The notes under the pieces: generated by a model
Databases searched by the model: none
The model's input: only the letters and a program-made list of their open reading frames with translations
Told to the model about the DNA's origin: nothing
Position numbers and translations under genes: made by a program
NCBI RefSeq assembly: GCF_002909445.1
Contig: NZ_PPXC01000020.1
Coordinates: 1-64,000 of the forward strand
Direction of reading: 5' to 3'
Origin: Arthrobacter glacialis
GTDB lineage: Bacteria > Actinomycetota > Actinomycetes > Actinomycetales > Micrococcaceae
Length of the DNA: 64,000 nt
In this document: positions 16,506 to 24,684 of the stretch, one piece after another
Numbering within the stretch: position 1 is the stretch's first letter
Layout: every line of letters starts with the position of its first letter

Positions 16506-16900
16506 CAGAATTGCCTCATCTGCTGAATTGAAAAACGGTTCCACCAGTCCGCTGTCTTTTCATCTGCTGTACGCCCCAGCCCAAACGGGACGCTCTTTCC
16601 ACATTTTGCGCAAAACGCGGCGTCGGTGCCCACACGGTGACCCTCGGGGCACATCATTCCACCAATGACGGCAATCCAGGATGCTGCAGCAGGAATTGCA
16701 GGCGGATTAGTCACCGCAGGAAGCTGGCTCGCCACGTCGTTCCAAATCTGTCGCGCCTCCTGCCACAAGGGATCTGCAAGTTGTTCCGCTGTGGGGTTCA
16801 TGGTGACCTGCGGCATGGGTTTGAATGGATGGCGAGAATTCCATTCGCGGCTCAGCCTTTCTGCGAAAGTATCAGCATCCTCCGATGGAAAAAATTTCAT
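16505..16900 (-). CDS. Unknown 131-aa protein with C-terminal zinc ribbon
   Basis: The ATG at 16900 has an excellent ribosome-binding site (GGGAGG, five bases away), so upstream in-frame starts to 17032 are less likely. The first 80 residues match no family I know (MKFFPSEDADTFAERLSREW at the start). Near residue 88 a zinc-ribbon motif CPEGHRVGTDAAFCAKCGK appears (CxxxH...CxxC). It is the first gene of the peptidase-lysozyme operon and could be a regulator, adaptor or inhibitor for the enzymes. Confidence 0.6.
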   Translation of the reverse strand: MKFFPSEDADTFAERLSREWNSRHPFKPMPQVTMNPTAEQLADPLWQEARQIWNDVASQLPAVTNPPAIPAAASWIAVIGGMMCPEGHRVGTDAAFCAKCGKSVPFGLGRTADEKTADWWNRFSIQQMRQF

Positions 16901-17121
16901 TGGAACCTCCCGGTGAATCGAAATCAATGAAATGCAACCAATATCGTGATCGTAGACCCAAAAAGTCCTCAAAGGTAGCCTCAAAATGAATTCCATCAGC
17001 GCACCGTCTTGCTGATTTGCTCGAGGATTCAAAAGGCCCCGAGTGGCGCCCCAGGGTGTCCTAACTCATAGGCTGGTCCACATGGTGGATGGGTCTTGCG
17101 GATTGCCCATAGAATTGCTGC

Positions 17122-17700
17122 GTGTTAGATCTCCAGCCCGTTACAGTTTCCATTGCCCGCACGGTTCAGCCCGGGTACCACCGCCAATTTGCCGCATGGG
17201 CGCACGCCGGACAAGAGTTGGCGCGCGAGTGGCCCGGCTACCTGGGCTCCGGCTGGGTGCGGACGGGGCCGGACTCGGATGAATGGCATGTCATGTACCG
17301 GTTCTCCGATGTGGCCTCGCTGCGCGCCTGGGATGATTCGCACGAGCGCAGCTGGTGGATTGACAGTGCTGGCGGGCTGATGGAAATTACCCGTGTGGAG
17401 CACCGCACTGGCATTGAGGGATGGTTCGATCAGCCGGGCGACGTGTCGATCAGCGTGCCGGAAACCGTTGTGCCCCCGCGGTGGAAGCAGGCCGTGAGCA
17501 TCTTCCTGCCGTTCTTCCCCCTGAGCCTGCTGTCCAACTTCCTGCTGCACCCGATCACCGGACACTGGCCACTACCGTTTGCCGTGCTCCTGAATGTCTG
17601 CCTCTTGACGCCCATCATGACGTATCTCCTGCTGCCCCTGAGCACGCGCCTGCTGAAGCCGTGGCTGCACGCACCTCGAAAGGTTCGTGAAGCCCGCTAA
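17122..17700 (+). CDS. Membrane protein with N-terminal antibiotic-biosynthesis-monooxygenase-like domain
   Basis: The 192-aa protein has an ABM-like ferredoxin fold in its first 105 residues (VTVSIARTVQPGYHRQFAAW, EWHVMYRFSDVASLRAWDDS). Two hydrophobic segments follow, near 120-140 (AVSIFLPFFPLSLLSNFLLH) and 150-175, and a basic tail. Such proteins are common in actinobacteria without a defined function. The GTG start at 17122 has no clear ribosome-binding site. Confidence 0.7.
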   Translation: MLDLQPVTVSIARTVQPGYHRQFAAWAHAGQELAREWPGYLGSGWVRTGPDSDEWHVMYRFSDVASLRAWDDSHERSWWIDSAGGLMEITRVEHRTGIEGWFDQPGDVSISVPETVVPPRWKQAVSIFLPFFPLSLLSNFLLHPITGHWPLPFAVLLNVCLLTPIMTYLLLPLSTRLLKPWLHAPRKVREAR

Positions 17701-17859
17701 GGGGACCTTACTGATGCGCCTGTCCCAAGTCGGCGCTGGGCCAGTAACGCTCCAGTAACGCACGGCGCTGTGAAATAGGAGTGCGGGACCGAAGTCTGCC
17801 TGCGGGATTTATCGATTCCATGACTGTTTGTTCAATTCTTCACAGATAAGGAACACGCT

Positions 17860-20271
17860 ATGAACCGGGAATACTTCGCACGGGGGCAGCGGAAAACGGT
17901 AGATCGCATTGAGAACGTCGTCGCGATCAAGGTCGCCGCCACGGAGCGCGGATTCAATGCAACCGAAGCCGAGAGTTTCGGGACTGAGGCCGCTGCGGGG
18001 CAGCTGGGACTGCCAGAAGACAGTTTGGCGGCTTTCGGCGCCGCGCACTGGGTGTTTGTGGAGCCGTCCGCGGACACGTCCCGATCCCTCGCGGCGTTGG
18101 ATGATTTTGCTGAGGCGGACGACGCCGGCACCCTAGTCAAGCGGGAAAACGGGCGTTTCGCGATCGTCACCAAGCGCCTGACAGTCCAGCTGGCCGAGGA
18201 CTACTCCGGGGAAGACGCCGAAGCAATTTTGGCTGAACGCGGCTTGACACTGCTGACGCGGCTGACATTTGCCCCGAATCTCTTTGAGGTGGACACCACG
18301 GTCCACGACGACGCGCTGGAAGCCTCTGTTGACCTGCATGAGGATCCACGGTTCACCCTGGCGGAGCCCAGTTTCGTCGAGCATGTGCCGCCGCGCGCCA
18401 TACCGACTGACCCGCGTTTCGGTGAGCAGTGGCAATGGCGCAATACGGGCCAGGGCGGCGGCACACCGGGGGCCGATGTGCACGCGGAAGAGGCCTGGGA
18501 CCAGACTTTCGGAGCAGGTATCAGGGTCGCCGTCATCGACAATGGCTTCAACACCGCGCACGAAGACCTCCAGAGCGCCATCGTGGGCGCCTCGGGTGCG
18601 TTCAGGACCGCAGGTGCGGGCCCGCCAACCTTCATGCAGGGTGCGGCGGCAATTCCGGCAGGTGACCATGGCACGTTCTGCGCTGGCATGGTCGGTGCCC
18701 GCCACAACAACGGCCGGGGCGGTTGCGGCGCGGCTCCGGAGTGTGAGCTCATGCTGGTGGCCTGCCTCGGTGACCAAGTGGGAACTCAGACAACCCTGGC
18801 CCGGGCCGTCGCCTATGCCGCGGATCCATCCCGGGAAGTGGCTGGTGCGGATCCGGCCACCGGTGCCGACATTTTGGTCTCGAGCCTTGGCCCCAACGGG
18901 GCCGCCTGGGACCTCACTGTTGTCTTGGAGCTTGCCCTCGAATTCGCCGCCGCGAACGGTCGCGGCGGGCGCGGTCTGGCCATCTTCTGGGCAGCCAGCA
19001 ACGGCAACAACGTCGATGTCATGCAGGACGAGGTGGTCTCCCACGCCGACGTTATTGCTGTGGTCCGGTCCACCAGAATGGATCTGGAAGACAACGCCGC
19101 ACGCGGACCCGAGGTTGAATTGATCGCACCAGGGGTTGCCGTGGTGAGCACCACAGGTGCCGGTGGCTACGGCCCCAGCACTGGCACCAGTTTTGCAGCC
19201 CCCTGCGCGGCTGGCTGCGCTGCCCTTGCGCTGTCCATGAACCCCGATCTGACCCGTGACCAGTTGCGTGCCATCATGCGCGACTCCGCGGACAAGATCG
19301 GCGGGGTGGCCTATGACGCCAACGGCCACAATGACGACTACGGATTTGGCAGGGTCAACGCCGCCGCGGCAGTCCAACTGGCGGTTGGCTCGGTGTCCCA
19401 TGTGAGGGGCAAGGACATTGCCTTGGTGCGCCAGACTCCTGGCTGGGCCAGCATCCCTGTCGCTTTCTCCAACGGCTCCGGTGGCTGGGACATCACCAAC
19501 GGTGCAGCCCCCACGTTTATTGGGAACTGGGCCAACACCCCGGGAGTGCGCATCGTGACCGGCGACTTCAACGGCAACGGACTCACCGATGTAGCCCTAG
19601 TGCGCCAGGCACCGGGCTGGGCCAGCATCCCTGTCGCATTCTCCAACGGTTCCGGTGGTTGGGACATCACCAACGGGGCAGCCCCCACTTTTATTGGGAA
19701 CTGGGCCAACACCCCGGGTGTGCGCATCGTGACCGGTGACTGCAACGGCAACGGACTCACCGACATCGCCCTGGTCCGCCAAACACCGGGCTGGGCCAGC
19801 ATCCCTGTCGCATTCGCCAACGGCTCCGGTGGCTGGGACATCACCAACGGGGCAGCCCCCACTTTTATTGGGAACTGGGCGAATACTCCTGGGGTCCGCA
19901 TCGTGACAGGCGACTTCAACGGCAACGGACTCACCGACATAGCCCTGGTCCGCCAAACCCCCGGCTGGGCCAGCATCCCGATTGCCTTTGCCAACGGCTC
20001 TGGTGGTTGGGACATCACCAACGGGGCAGCAGCCACCTTCATTGGGAACTGGGCCAACACCCCGGGTGTGCGCATCGTGGCCGGTGACTTCAATGACAAC
20101 GGGCTCACCGACATAGCCCTGGTCCGCCAAACCCCCGGCTGGGCCAGCATCCCTGTCGCATTCGCCAACGGCTCTGGTGGTTGGGACATCACCAACGGGG
20201 CAGCAGCCACGTTCATCGGAAACTGGGCCAACACCCCCGGGGTAAGACTCACCAACGGAGACTACCGCTAG
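17860..20271 (+). CDS. Subtilisin-like S8 serine protease with five C-terminal 58-aa repeats
   Basis: The 803-aa protein has an N-terminal region of about 170 residues that looks like a pro-domain (RIENVVAIKV at the start, PSFVEHVPPRAIPTDPRF at its end). The S8 domain follows with Asp227 (VAVIDNGFN), His270 (GDHGTFCAG) and Ser444 (GTSFAAPC). From residue 519 five repeats follow, each ending in the calcium-loop-like D-F-N-G-N-G-L-T-D, as in FG-GAP/VCBS units. No Sec or Tat signal peptide is present, unusual for a secreted subtilase. AAGGAAC precedes the ATG. The protease appears catalytically complete. The next two genes run in the same direction, and the last also carries the repeats. Confidence 0.85.
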   Translation: MNREYFARGQRKTVDRIENVVAIKVAATERGFNATEAESFGTEAAAGQLGLPEDSLAAFGAAHWVFVEPSADTSRSLAALDDFAEADDAGTLVKRENGRFAIVTKRLTVQLAEDYSGEDAEAILAERGLTLLTRLTFAPNLFEVDTTVHDDALEASVDLHEDPRFTLAEPSFVEHVPPRAIPTDPRFGEQWQWRNTGQGGGTPGADVHAEEAWDQTFGAGIRVAVIDNGFNTAHEDLQSAIVGASGAFRTAGAGPPTFMQGAAAIPAGDHGTFCAGMVGARHNNGRGGCGAAPECELMLVACLGDQVGTQTTLARAVAYAADPSREVAGADPATGADILVSSLGPNGAAWDLTVVLELALEFAAANGRGGRGLAIFWAASNGNNVDVMQDEVVSHADVIAVVRSTRMDLEDNAARGPEVELIAPGVAVVSTTGAGGYGPSTGTSFAAPCAAGCAALALSMNPDLTRDQLRAIMRDSADKIGGVAYDANGHNDDYGFGRVNAAAAVQLAVGSVSHVRGKDIALVRQTPGWASIPVAFSNGSGGWDITNGAAPTFIGNWANTPGVRIVTGDFNGNGLTDVALVRQAPGWASIPVAFSNGSGGWDITNGAAPTFIGNWANTPGVRIVTGDCNGNGLTDIALVRQTPGWASIPVAFANGSGGWDITNGAAPTFIGNWANTPGVRIVTGDFNGNGLTDIALVRQTPGWASIPIAFANGSGGWDITNGAAATFIGNWANTPGVRIVAGDFNDNGLTDIALVRQTPGWASIPVAFANGSGGWDITNGAAATFIGNWANTPGVRLTNGDYR
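19414..20271 (+). repeat. Five tandem 174-bp repeats in the S8 protease gene
   Basis: Units start at 19414, 19588, 19762, 19936 and 20110; the last is shortened and ends in GVRLTNGDYR. Each encodes 58 residues starting DIALVRQTPGWASIPVAFSN. Units differ mainly at third positions and a few residues (AP/AA before TFIG; DFNGNG, DCNGNG or DFNDNG). The same array, four units long, ends the M14 gene 2.2 kb away. Confidence 0.93.
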
Positions 20272-20329
20272 CCAAGGGCCCGCCGTCGAGTTTCACTGGC
20301 ACGGGAACAGTCAGCAAGGGAGCATCGAT

Positions 20330-20647
20330 ATGAGTGAAGATCCCATCATCCACTTTGAAATTCGTGCGGCCACGCTGGCGGAGATCAAGGAGTTCACCGA
20401 TGAGATCCAACCGGATCTGGGATGCCGCGCGATCGCCCGGCGGGCGGAGGGCGGATTCGTCATTGATGCCTATCTGCCCGAATCCCGGCTGCAGTCATCG
20501 CGGGACGTACGCAGTGCGGCCAACGTTTCCTTGCACGTCCTGGAGAATGCGTCCGAGGTGGGCCGGGCGCGGCAGCAGGAGGTAGGCAGCAGCAACCGGT
20601 ACGCGGCCAGGGGTGAGATCCCTCGGGGTCTTGGGCGGAAAGAGTAG
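20330..20647 (+). CDS. 105-aa protein between the two repeat-bearing peptidases
   Basis: A good AAGGGAG precedes the ATG at 20330. The protein starts MSEDPIIHFEIRAATLAEIK, is acidic at the N-terminus and ends basic (RGEIPRGLGRKE). I recognise no domain; predicted content is mixed alpha/beta in the first 70 residues, then a low-complexity tail. It sits 58 bp after the S8 gene and 5 bp before the M14 gene, so it is very likely part of one operon. A pro-peptide-like inhibitor or chaperone of one peptidase is one possible role. Confidence 0.7.
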   Translation: MSEDPIIHFEIRAATLAEIKEFTDEIQPDLGCRAIARRAEGGFVIDAYLPESRLQSSRDVRSAANVSLHVLENASEVGRARQQEVGSSNRYAARGEIPRGLGRKE

Positions 20648-20652
20648 CGGCC

Positions 20653-22431
20653 ATGCCATACCTGAATGTTGACGAGATAGAGTCCGCGCTGGAAAACCTG
20701 GCAGCCGCCTATCCGGACTTGACCACCCTTATGACGGCGCCGAACACCACTCACGAAGGGCGAACCAGCCACATCCTGCGGCTCGGTGCTGGCGACCCGT
20801 CCGCGGACGGAGTCCTCATTCTGGGCGGCATGCATGCCCGGGAGTGGGTTCCGCCGGATGCCCTGATTTCTTTCAGTGCCGACCTCTTGGAGGCCCATGA
20901 GACCGGCACCGGATTGGGCTACGGCGGGGCCGCCTTCTCGGCCGCTGACGTGAGCAGCATCCTTGAATCGGTGAACATTTTCATCTTTGCCTGCGTGAAC
21001 CCGGACGGGCGGCGTTTCAGCCAAGCCAGTCAGGCGTTGTGGCGCAAGAATCGCCGCCCCAACGGCGGCGGCGGCAGCTGTCTCGGCGTGGATATCAACC
21101 GCAATTTCGATTTCCTCTGGGACCATCTGGCAAAGTTCGCGCCGGACTCCGGCGTCAGCGCCTCGGACAACCCCTGTGATGCCAACGTGTACCGCGGACC
21201 CGCCGCCGGATCAGAACCTGAAACCCGCAATGTCGTGTGGATGCTGGACAACACACCCCAGATCCGCTGGCACATGGATGTGCACAGTGCGGTGCCTGTC
21301 ATCCTGCACAGCTGGGGGAGCGATCAGAACCAAAGCACCCAACCAACCCAGACATTCCTCAACACTGCTTTCGACGCCGTACGGGGCCGAATCAACGACA
21401 CCGCCTATGGGGAGTTCATCCCAGCCGAGGATCTGGACCTGGTCTCCTCCGCGAGTGCGCGCATGAACGATGCGGTAAAGGCCGTGCGGGGTGACAACTA
21501 TGGGGTGGAACAGGCGTTTGGCTTGTATCCAACATCCGGCGCGAGCGACGACTATGCCTTTGCCCGTCATTTTGCTGACCCTTCCCGGTCCAAGGTGTAC
21601 GGCTTCACTGTGGAATGCGGTCACAGCTTCCAGCCGACTTGGACGGAGGCAGAGGAAGTGATCAAGGAAGTTTCGGCCGGACTCATCGCCTTGTGCCTAG
21701 AAGCTGCCGAGCTGGCGGTTGGCTCGGTGTCGCATGTGAGGGGCAAGGACATTGCCTTGGTGCGCCAGACTCCTGGCTGGTCAACCATTCCGGTGGCTTT
21801 CTCCAACGGTACCGGTGGCTGGGACATCACCAACGGTGCAGCCCCCACGTTTATTGGAAACTGGGCCAACACCCCTGGGGTGCGCATCGTGACCGGTGAC
21901 TTCAACGGCAACGGACTCACCGACATTGCGCTGGTTCGCCAAACCCCGGGCTGGGCGAGCATCCCGATTGCCTTTGCGAACGGTTCGGGCGGTTGGGACA
22001 TCACCAACGGTGCAGCCCCCACGTTTATTGGGAACTGGGCCAACACCCCGGGTGTGCGGATCGTGACGGGTGACTTCAACGGCAACGGGCTCACCGATAT
22101 TGCCCTGGTCCGCCAAACCCCGGGCTGGGCCAGCATTCCTGTCGCATTCGCGAACGGTTCCGGTGGTTGGGACATCACCAACGGTGCAGCCCCCACGTTT
22201 ATTGGGAACTGGGCCAACACCCCAGGGGTGCGCATCGTGACGGGTGACTTCAACGGCAACGGGCTCACCGACATTGCCCTGGTCCGCCAAACCCCCGGCT
22301 GGGCCAGCATTCCTGTCGCTTCTTCCAACGGGTCTGGCGGCTGGGACATCACCAACGGTGCAGCAGCCACGTTCATCGGAAACTGGGCCAACACCCCCGG
22401 GGTAAGACTCACCAACGGAGACTACCGCTAG
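20653..22431 (+). CDS. M14 zinc carboxypeptidase with four C-terminal 58-aa repeats
   Basis: The 592-aa protein has a complete M14 active site: His61 and Glu64 (GGMHAREWVPPD), Asn-Arg150 (DINRNFDF), third zinc ligand His211 (HMDVHSAV), a Tyr in SDDYAFARHF and catalytic Glu321 (GFTVECGHSF). From residue 366 it carries four repeats nearly identical to those of the S8 protease, joined through the same linker LAVGSVSHVRGK. No signal peptide and no obvious pro-domain are visible. It would trim C-terminal residues, a natural partner for an endopeptidase. Confidence 0.88.
   Translation: MPYLNVDEIESALENLAAAYPDLTTLMTAPNTTHEGRTSHILRLGAGDPSADGVLILGGMHAREWVPPDALISFSADLLEAHETGTGLGYGGAAFSAADVSSILESVNIFIFACVNPDGRRFSQASQALWRKNRRPNGGGGSCLGVDINRNFDFLWDHLAKFAPDSGVSASDNPCDANVYRGPAAGSEPETRNVVWMLDNTPQIRWHMDVHSAVPVILHSWGSDQNQSTQPTQTFLNTAFDAVRGRINDTAYGEFIPAEDLDLVSSASARMNDAVKAVRGDNYGVEQAFGLYPTSGASDDYAFARHFADPSRSKVYGFTVECGHSFQPTWTEAEEVIKEVSAGLIALCLEAAELAVGSVSHVRGKDIALVRQTPGWSTIPVAFSNGTGGWDITNGAAPTFIGNWANTPGVRIVTGDFNGNGLTDIALVRQTPGWASIPIAFANGSGGWDITNGAAPTFIGNWANTPGVRIVTGDFNGNGLTDIALVRQTPGWASIPVAFANGSGGWDITNGAAPTFIGNWANTPGVRIVTGDFNGNGLTDIALVRQTPGWASIPVASSNGSGGWDITNGAAATFIGNWANTPGVRLTNGDYR
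21748..22431 (+). repeat. Four tandem 174-bp repeats in the M14 carboxypeptidase gene
   Basis: Units begin at 21748, 21922, 22096 and 22270. The preceding linker and the last roughly 70 bases are almost base-for-base the same as in the S8 gene, which points to recent duplication or ongoing gene conversion rather than two old fusions. Confidence 0.93.
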
Positions 22432-22463
22432 CAGCGACCCGTCTGGTCACCAGGAACAGTTGC

Positions 22464-23774
22464 TCAGCTTTGCAGCAGCTCCCGCAGGCCGTGAATGAGC
22501 CACGGATTCCACCACGTCCAGTCGTGCCCGCCCGTGACTGCGCTCAAGCTGATGTCCGCCCCCAGCGGCGCCAATTGGTTGAACAGCTCCTGCGACGTTT
22601 GGTGAATGTCGCTCTCGTAGATGCCCGCCTGAAGGCGCAGCACCACGCGGTCCAGCACTTTCTCCAGTGGTTGGGAAAGGTCGTAGCGCCACAGCGACGG
22701 GGACTGCGCCAGTGCCACCCCCACCAGTTGTGGGTACCTGGCCACCTGCCACAATGAAGCCAGTCCGCCGTAGCTGGCCCCGGACACAATGGTGCCGGCG
22801 GCATCGCCGCGTACGGGCAGTCGCTCACGCAACACCGGCAGCAAGTCATTCGCCACAAAATCCACGGTTCCGTTGGGGCCGCTGAGCTCATCGGATCTGG
22901 TCTCCGAATCCAGGGAATCGATCATGGCTACATGCAGGGCCGGGACGATGCTGGAGCGAATGGCCGCATCAAGGGTGTCCTTGAGATTGAGGTACTTCGC
23001 CCACACCTGACCGTCATGCAGGAGCAAGAGAGGTGTGTCGCCGTCGCGCGTCCCCACTGGAGGGGAGTAGACCCACACCGTGCGCAGGCGCCCGGACAGG
23101 GAGTCTCTGAGAGTAAGCCCCTCCAGACCGGCTGAGGAACGTGTGCCAGCAGCATCGGCTCGCTGGCTCCCGACCATGGCAGGGCTCCCGGCTGATCGGT
23201 TTGTCACGGCAGGGGCCAGCCATGGGGCCGCTGGTGCCCCGGGCAACCGGAGCACTGAGAGCGCCCCGCCGTTCATGCCGGCACCCAGCAGGGGGTTCAG
23301 CGGGTCCGGTCCGCCGGCGTCGGCAGCCGTGCGGATGGTCCGGCGGTCTGTACTGGCCTGCCACGGCGCCGGTCCGGCACCCTGGTGCGTGGTGATCCTG
23401 TATCCGCACTCCCAGTCGGCCGGCATGAGCAATGTCAGCGCCCACAGTCCGGACGCATCCACTTTCTCAAACTCGCTCGCACCCACATTTCTATGGTTGA
23501 CCAGGGCATTGGCTGACAGGACCACGGCCGTGGCTTCGGGGGAGCGATGCAGGAACGTCACGGCCCTCTTTACGGGGTTGCCGTCGGGGGAAGGGCCCAC
23601 CAGCGGCAAGCCACCGGGAATGCCTAGCAGATTCGACTTCGCTGTGGCGTCCAGTGCTGCCCAGTGAGCGGCGAAATGGCCCCGCAAAACTGTCACGACG
23701 GGAGCGGGGCTGGCCACCGGGTCCTTGGCGGCTGGGAAATCCTGCGCCAGGGAGCTGCCGCGAGCCCCGCTCAT
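22464..23774 (-). CDS. fes: Enterochelin-type siderophore esterase
   Basis: The 436-aa protein has an N-terminal beta-rich Fes-type domain (ATAVVLSANALVNHRNVGAS, WECGYRITTHQGAG) and a C-terminal esterase-D alpha/beta hydrolase with the nucleophile motif SGASYGGLA and the histidine in GGHDWTWWNPW. Such enzymes hydrolyse the trilactone of enterobactin-type ferric siderophores in the cytoplasm, releasing iron. It overlaps the ATPase gene by ATGA and is transcribed with the uptake transporter, as expected if the imported ligand is a tri-ester made by the adjacent NRPS. Confidence 0.88.
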   Translation of the reverse strand: MSGARGSSLAQDFPAAKDPVASPAPVVTVLRGHFAAHWAALDATAKSNLLGIPGGLPLVGPSPDGNPVKRAVTFLHRSPEATAVVLSANALVNHRNVGASEFEKVDASGLWALTLLMPADWECGYRITTHQGAGPAPWQASTDRRTIRTAADAGGPDPLNPLLGAGMNGGALSVLRLPGAPAAPWLAPAVTNRSAGSPAMVGSQRADAAGTRSSAGLEGLTLRDSLSGRLRTVWVYSPPVGTRDGDTPLLLLHDGQVWAKYLNLKDTLDAAIRSSIVPALHVAMIDSLDSETRSDELSGPNGTVDFVANDLLPVLRERLPVRGDAAGTIVSGASYGGLASLWQVARYPQLVGVALAQSPSLWRYDLSQPLEKVLDRVVLRLQAGIYESDIHQTSQELFNQLAPLGADISLSAVTGGHDWTWWNPWLIHGLRELLQS

Positions 23775-24643
23775 GCCGTCACCTCAACCGCGTCGTGCCG
23801 CACGATGCTGAGTGATTCTGTCTCACCCTCAGGTTCCAGGGGCACCACCAGGGGGCCGCCTGTGGCCGGATCCTCGATGACAACCGACTCAATGCCGTAG
23901 ACCTCGCGCATGATTTCGGGTGTGGCAATTTCGCGAGGCGGTCCTTGGGCCACAATTTTTCCGTCCCTCATGGCAATCACATGGTCGGCGAACCTGAACG
24001 CCAAGGCCAGGTCATGCAAGACCGTCACCAGGGTGTAGTCCCCGGTGCGGTGCAGCCTCCTGCACAGCCGCAGCACGTCCAGCTGGTGGGCTATGTCCAA
24101 GAACGTTGTGGGCTCATCCAGCAACAAAATGGGGGTGTCTTGGGCCAGCGCCAGTGCCAGCCAAACCCGTTGGCGCTGCCCGCCGGACAGTTCGCCAACC
24201 GCCCGCTCCGCCAGATCCGTGACACCCGTAGCCGCCATGGCGTCGGCAACCTTGGCCTTGTCGTCCTCGGACCACTGGCGCAACAGGCCCTGATGCGGGA
24301 ACCTGCCCCGTGCCACCAGATCGGCAACCGTGATGCCGTCCGGGGCGGACGACTGCTGGGGGAGGAGGGCCAAGCGGCGGGCCACATCGCGAGTTTTGTA
24401 GCCATGAATGTCCCGGCCGTCCAGGAAGACCTCGCCGGCCGTTGGCTTCAGGAGCCGGGACAGGGCACGCAATAGGGTGGACTTGCCGCACGCGTTGGGC
24501 CCGATGATGGCGGTGAAAGATCCGGGCGGGATCACCACGTCCAGGGCCACGGAGATTTGGCGCCCGTCATAGCCAAGGCTGAGGCCCCGACCTGACAGGA
24601 CATCACCGCTTGCCGGGGCCGGTGCAGTGGTTGGTGTCTTCAC
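23771..24643 (-). CDS. fepC: Ferric siderophore ABC transporter ATPase
   Basis: The 290-aa protein has a Walker A (GPNACGKSTLL, residues 48-58), signature LSGGQRQRVWLALALAQD, Walker B PILLLDEPTTFLD and H-loop TVLHDLALAF, typical of the FecE/FepC class that energises iron-siderophore import. GTG start at 24643 with AAGGAG eight bases before it. It pairs with the two permeases upstream and probably the lipoprotein at 43697. Confidence 0.93.
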   Translation of the reverse strand: MKTPTTAPAPASGDVLSGRGLSLGYDGRQISVALDVVIPPGSFTAIIGPNACGKSTLLRALSRLLKPTAGEVFLDGRDIHGYKTRDVARRLALLPQQSSAPDGITVADLVARGRFPHQGLLRQWSEDDKAKVADAMAATGVTDLAERAVGELSGGQRQRVWLALALAQDTPILLLDEPTTFLDIAHQLDVLRLCRRLHRTGDYTLVTVLHDLALAFRFADHVIAMRDGKIVAQGPPREIATPEIMREVYGIESVVIEDPATGGPLVVPLEPEGETESLSIVRHDAVEVTA

Positions 24644-24684
24644 GAGGATTCTCCTTTTCAGAGAAGTTTCAGTGGTTGAGAGGA

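Noticed and set aside
18133-19401. 422-aa minus-strand frame opposite the S8 protease
   Set aside because: Antisense shadow; composition is dominated by Gly/His/Arg as expected from reversed high-GC codons, and no motif is present.
19338-22415. Minus-strand repeat proteins opposite the peptidase repeat arrays
   Set aside because: They are only the reverse reading of the 174-bp coding repeats; there is no ribosome-binding site and the plus-strand enzymes explain the conservation.
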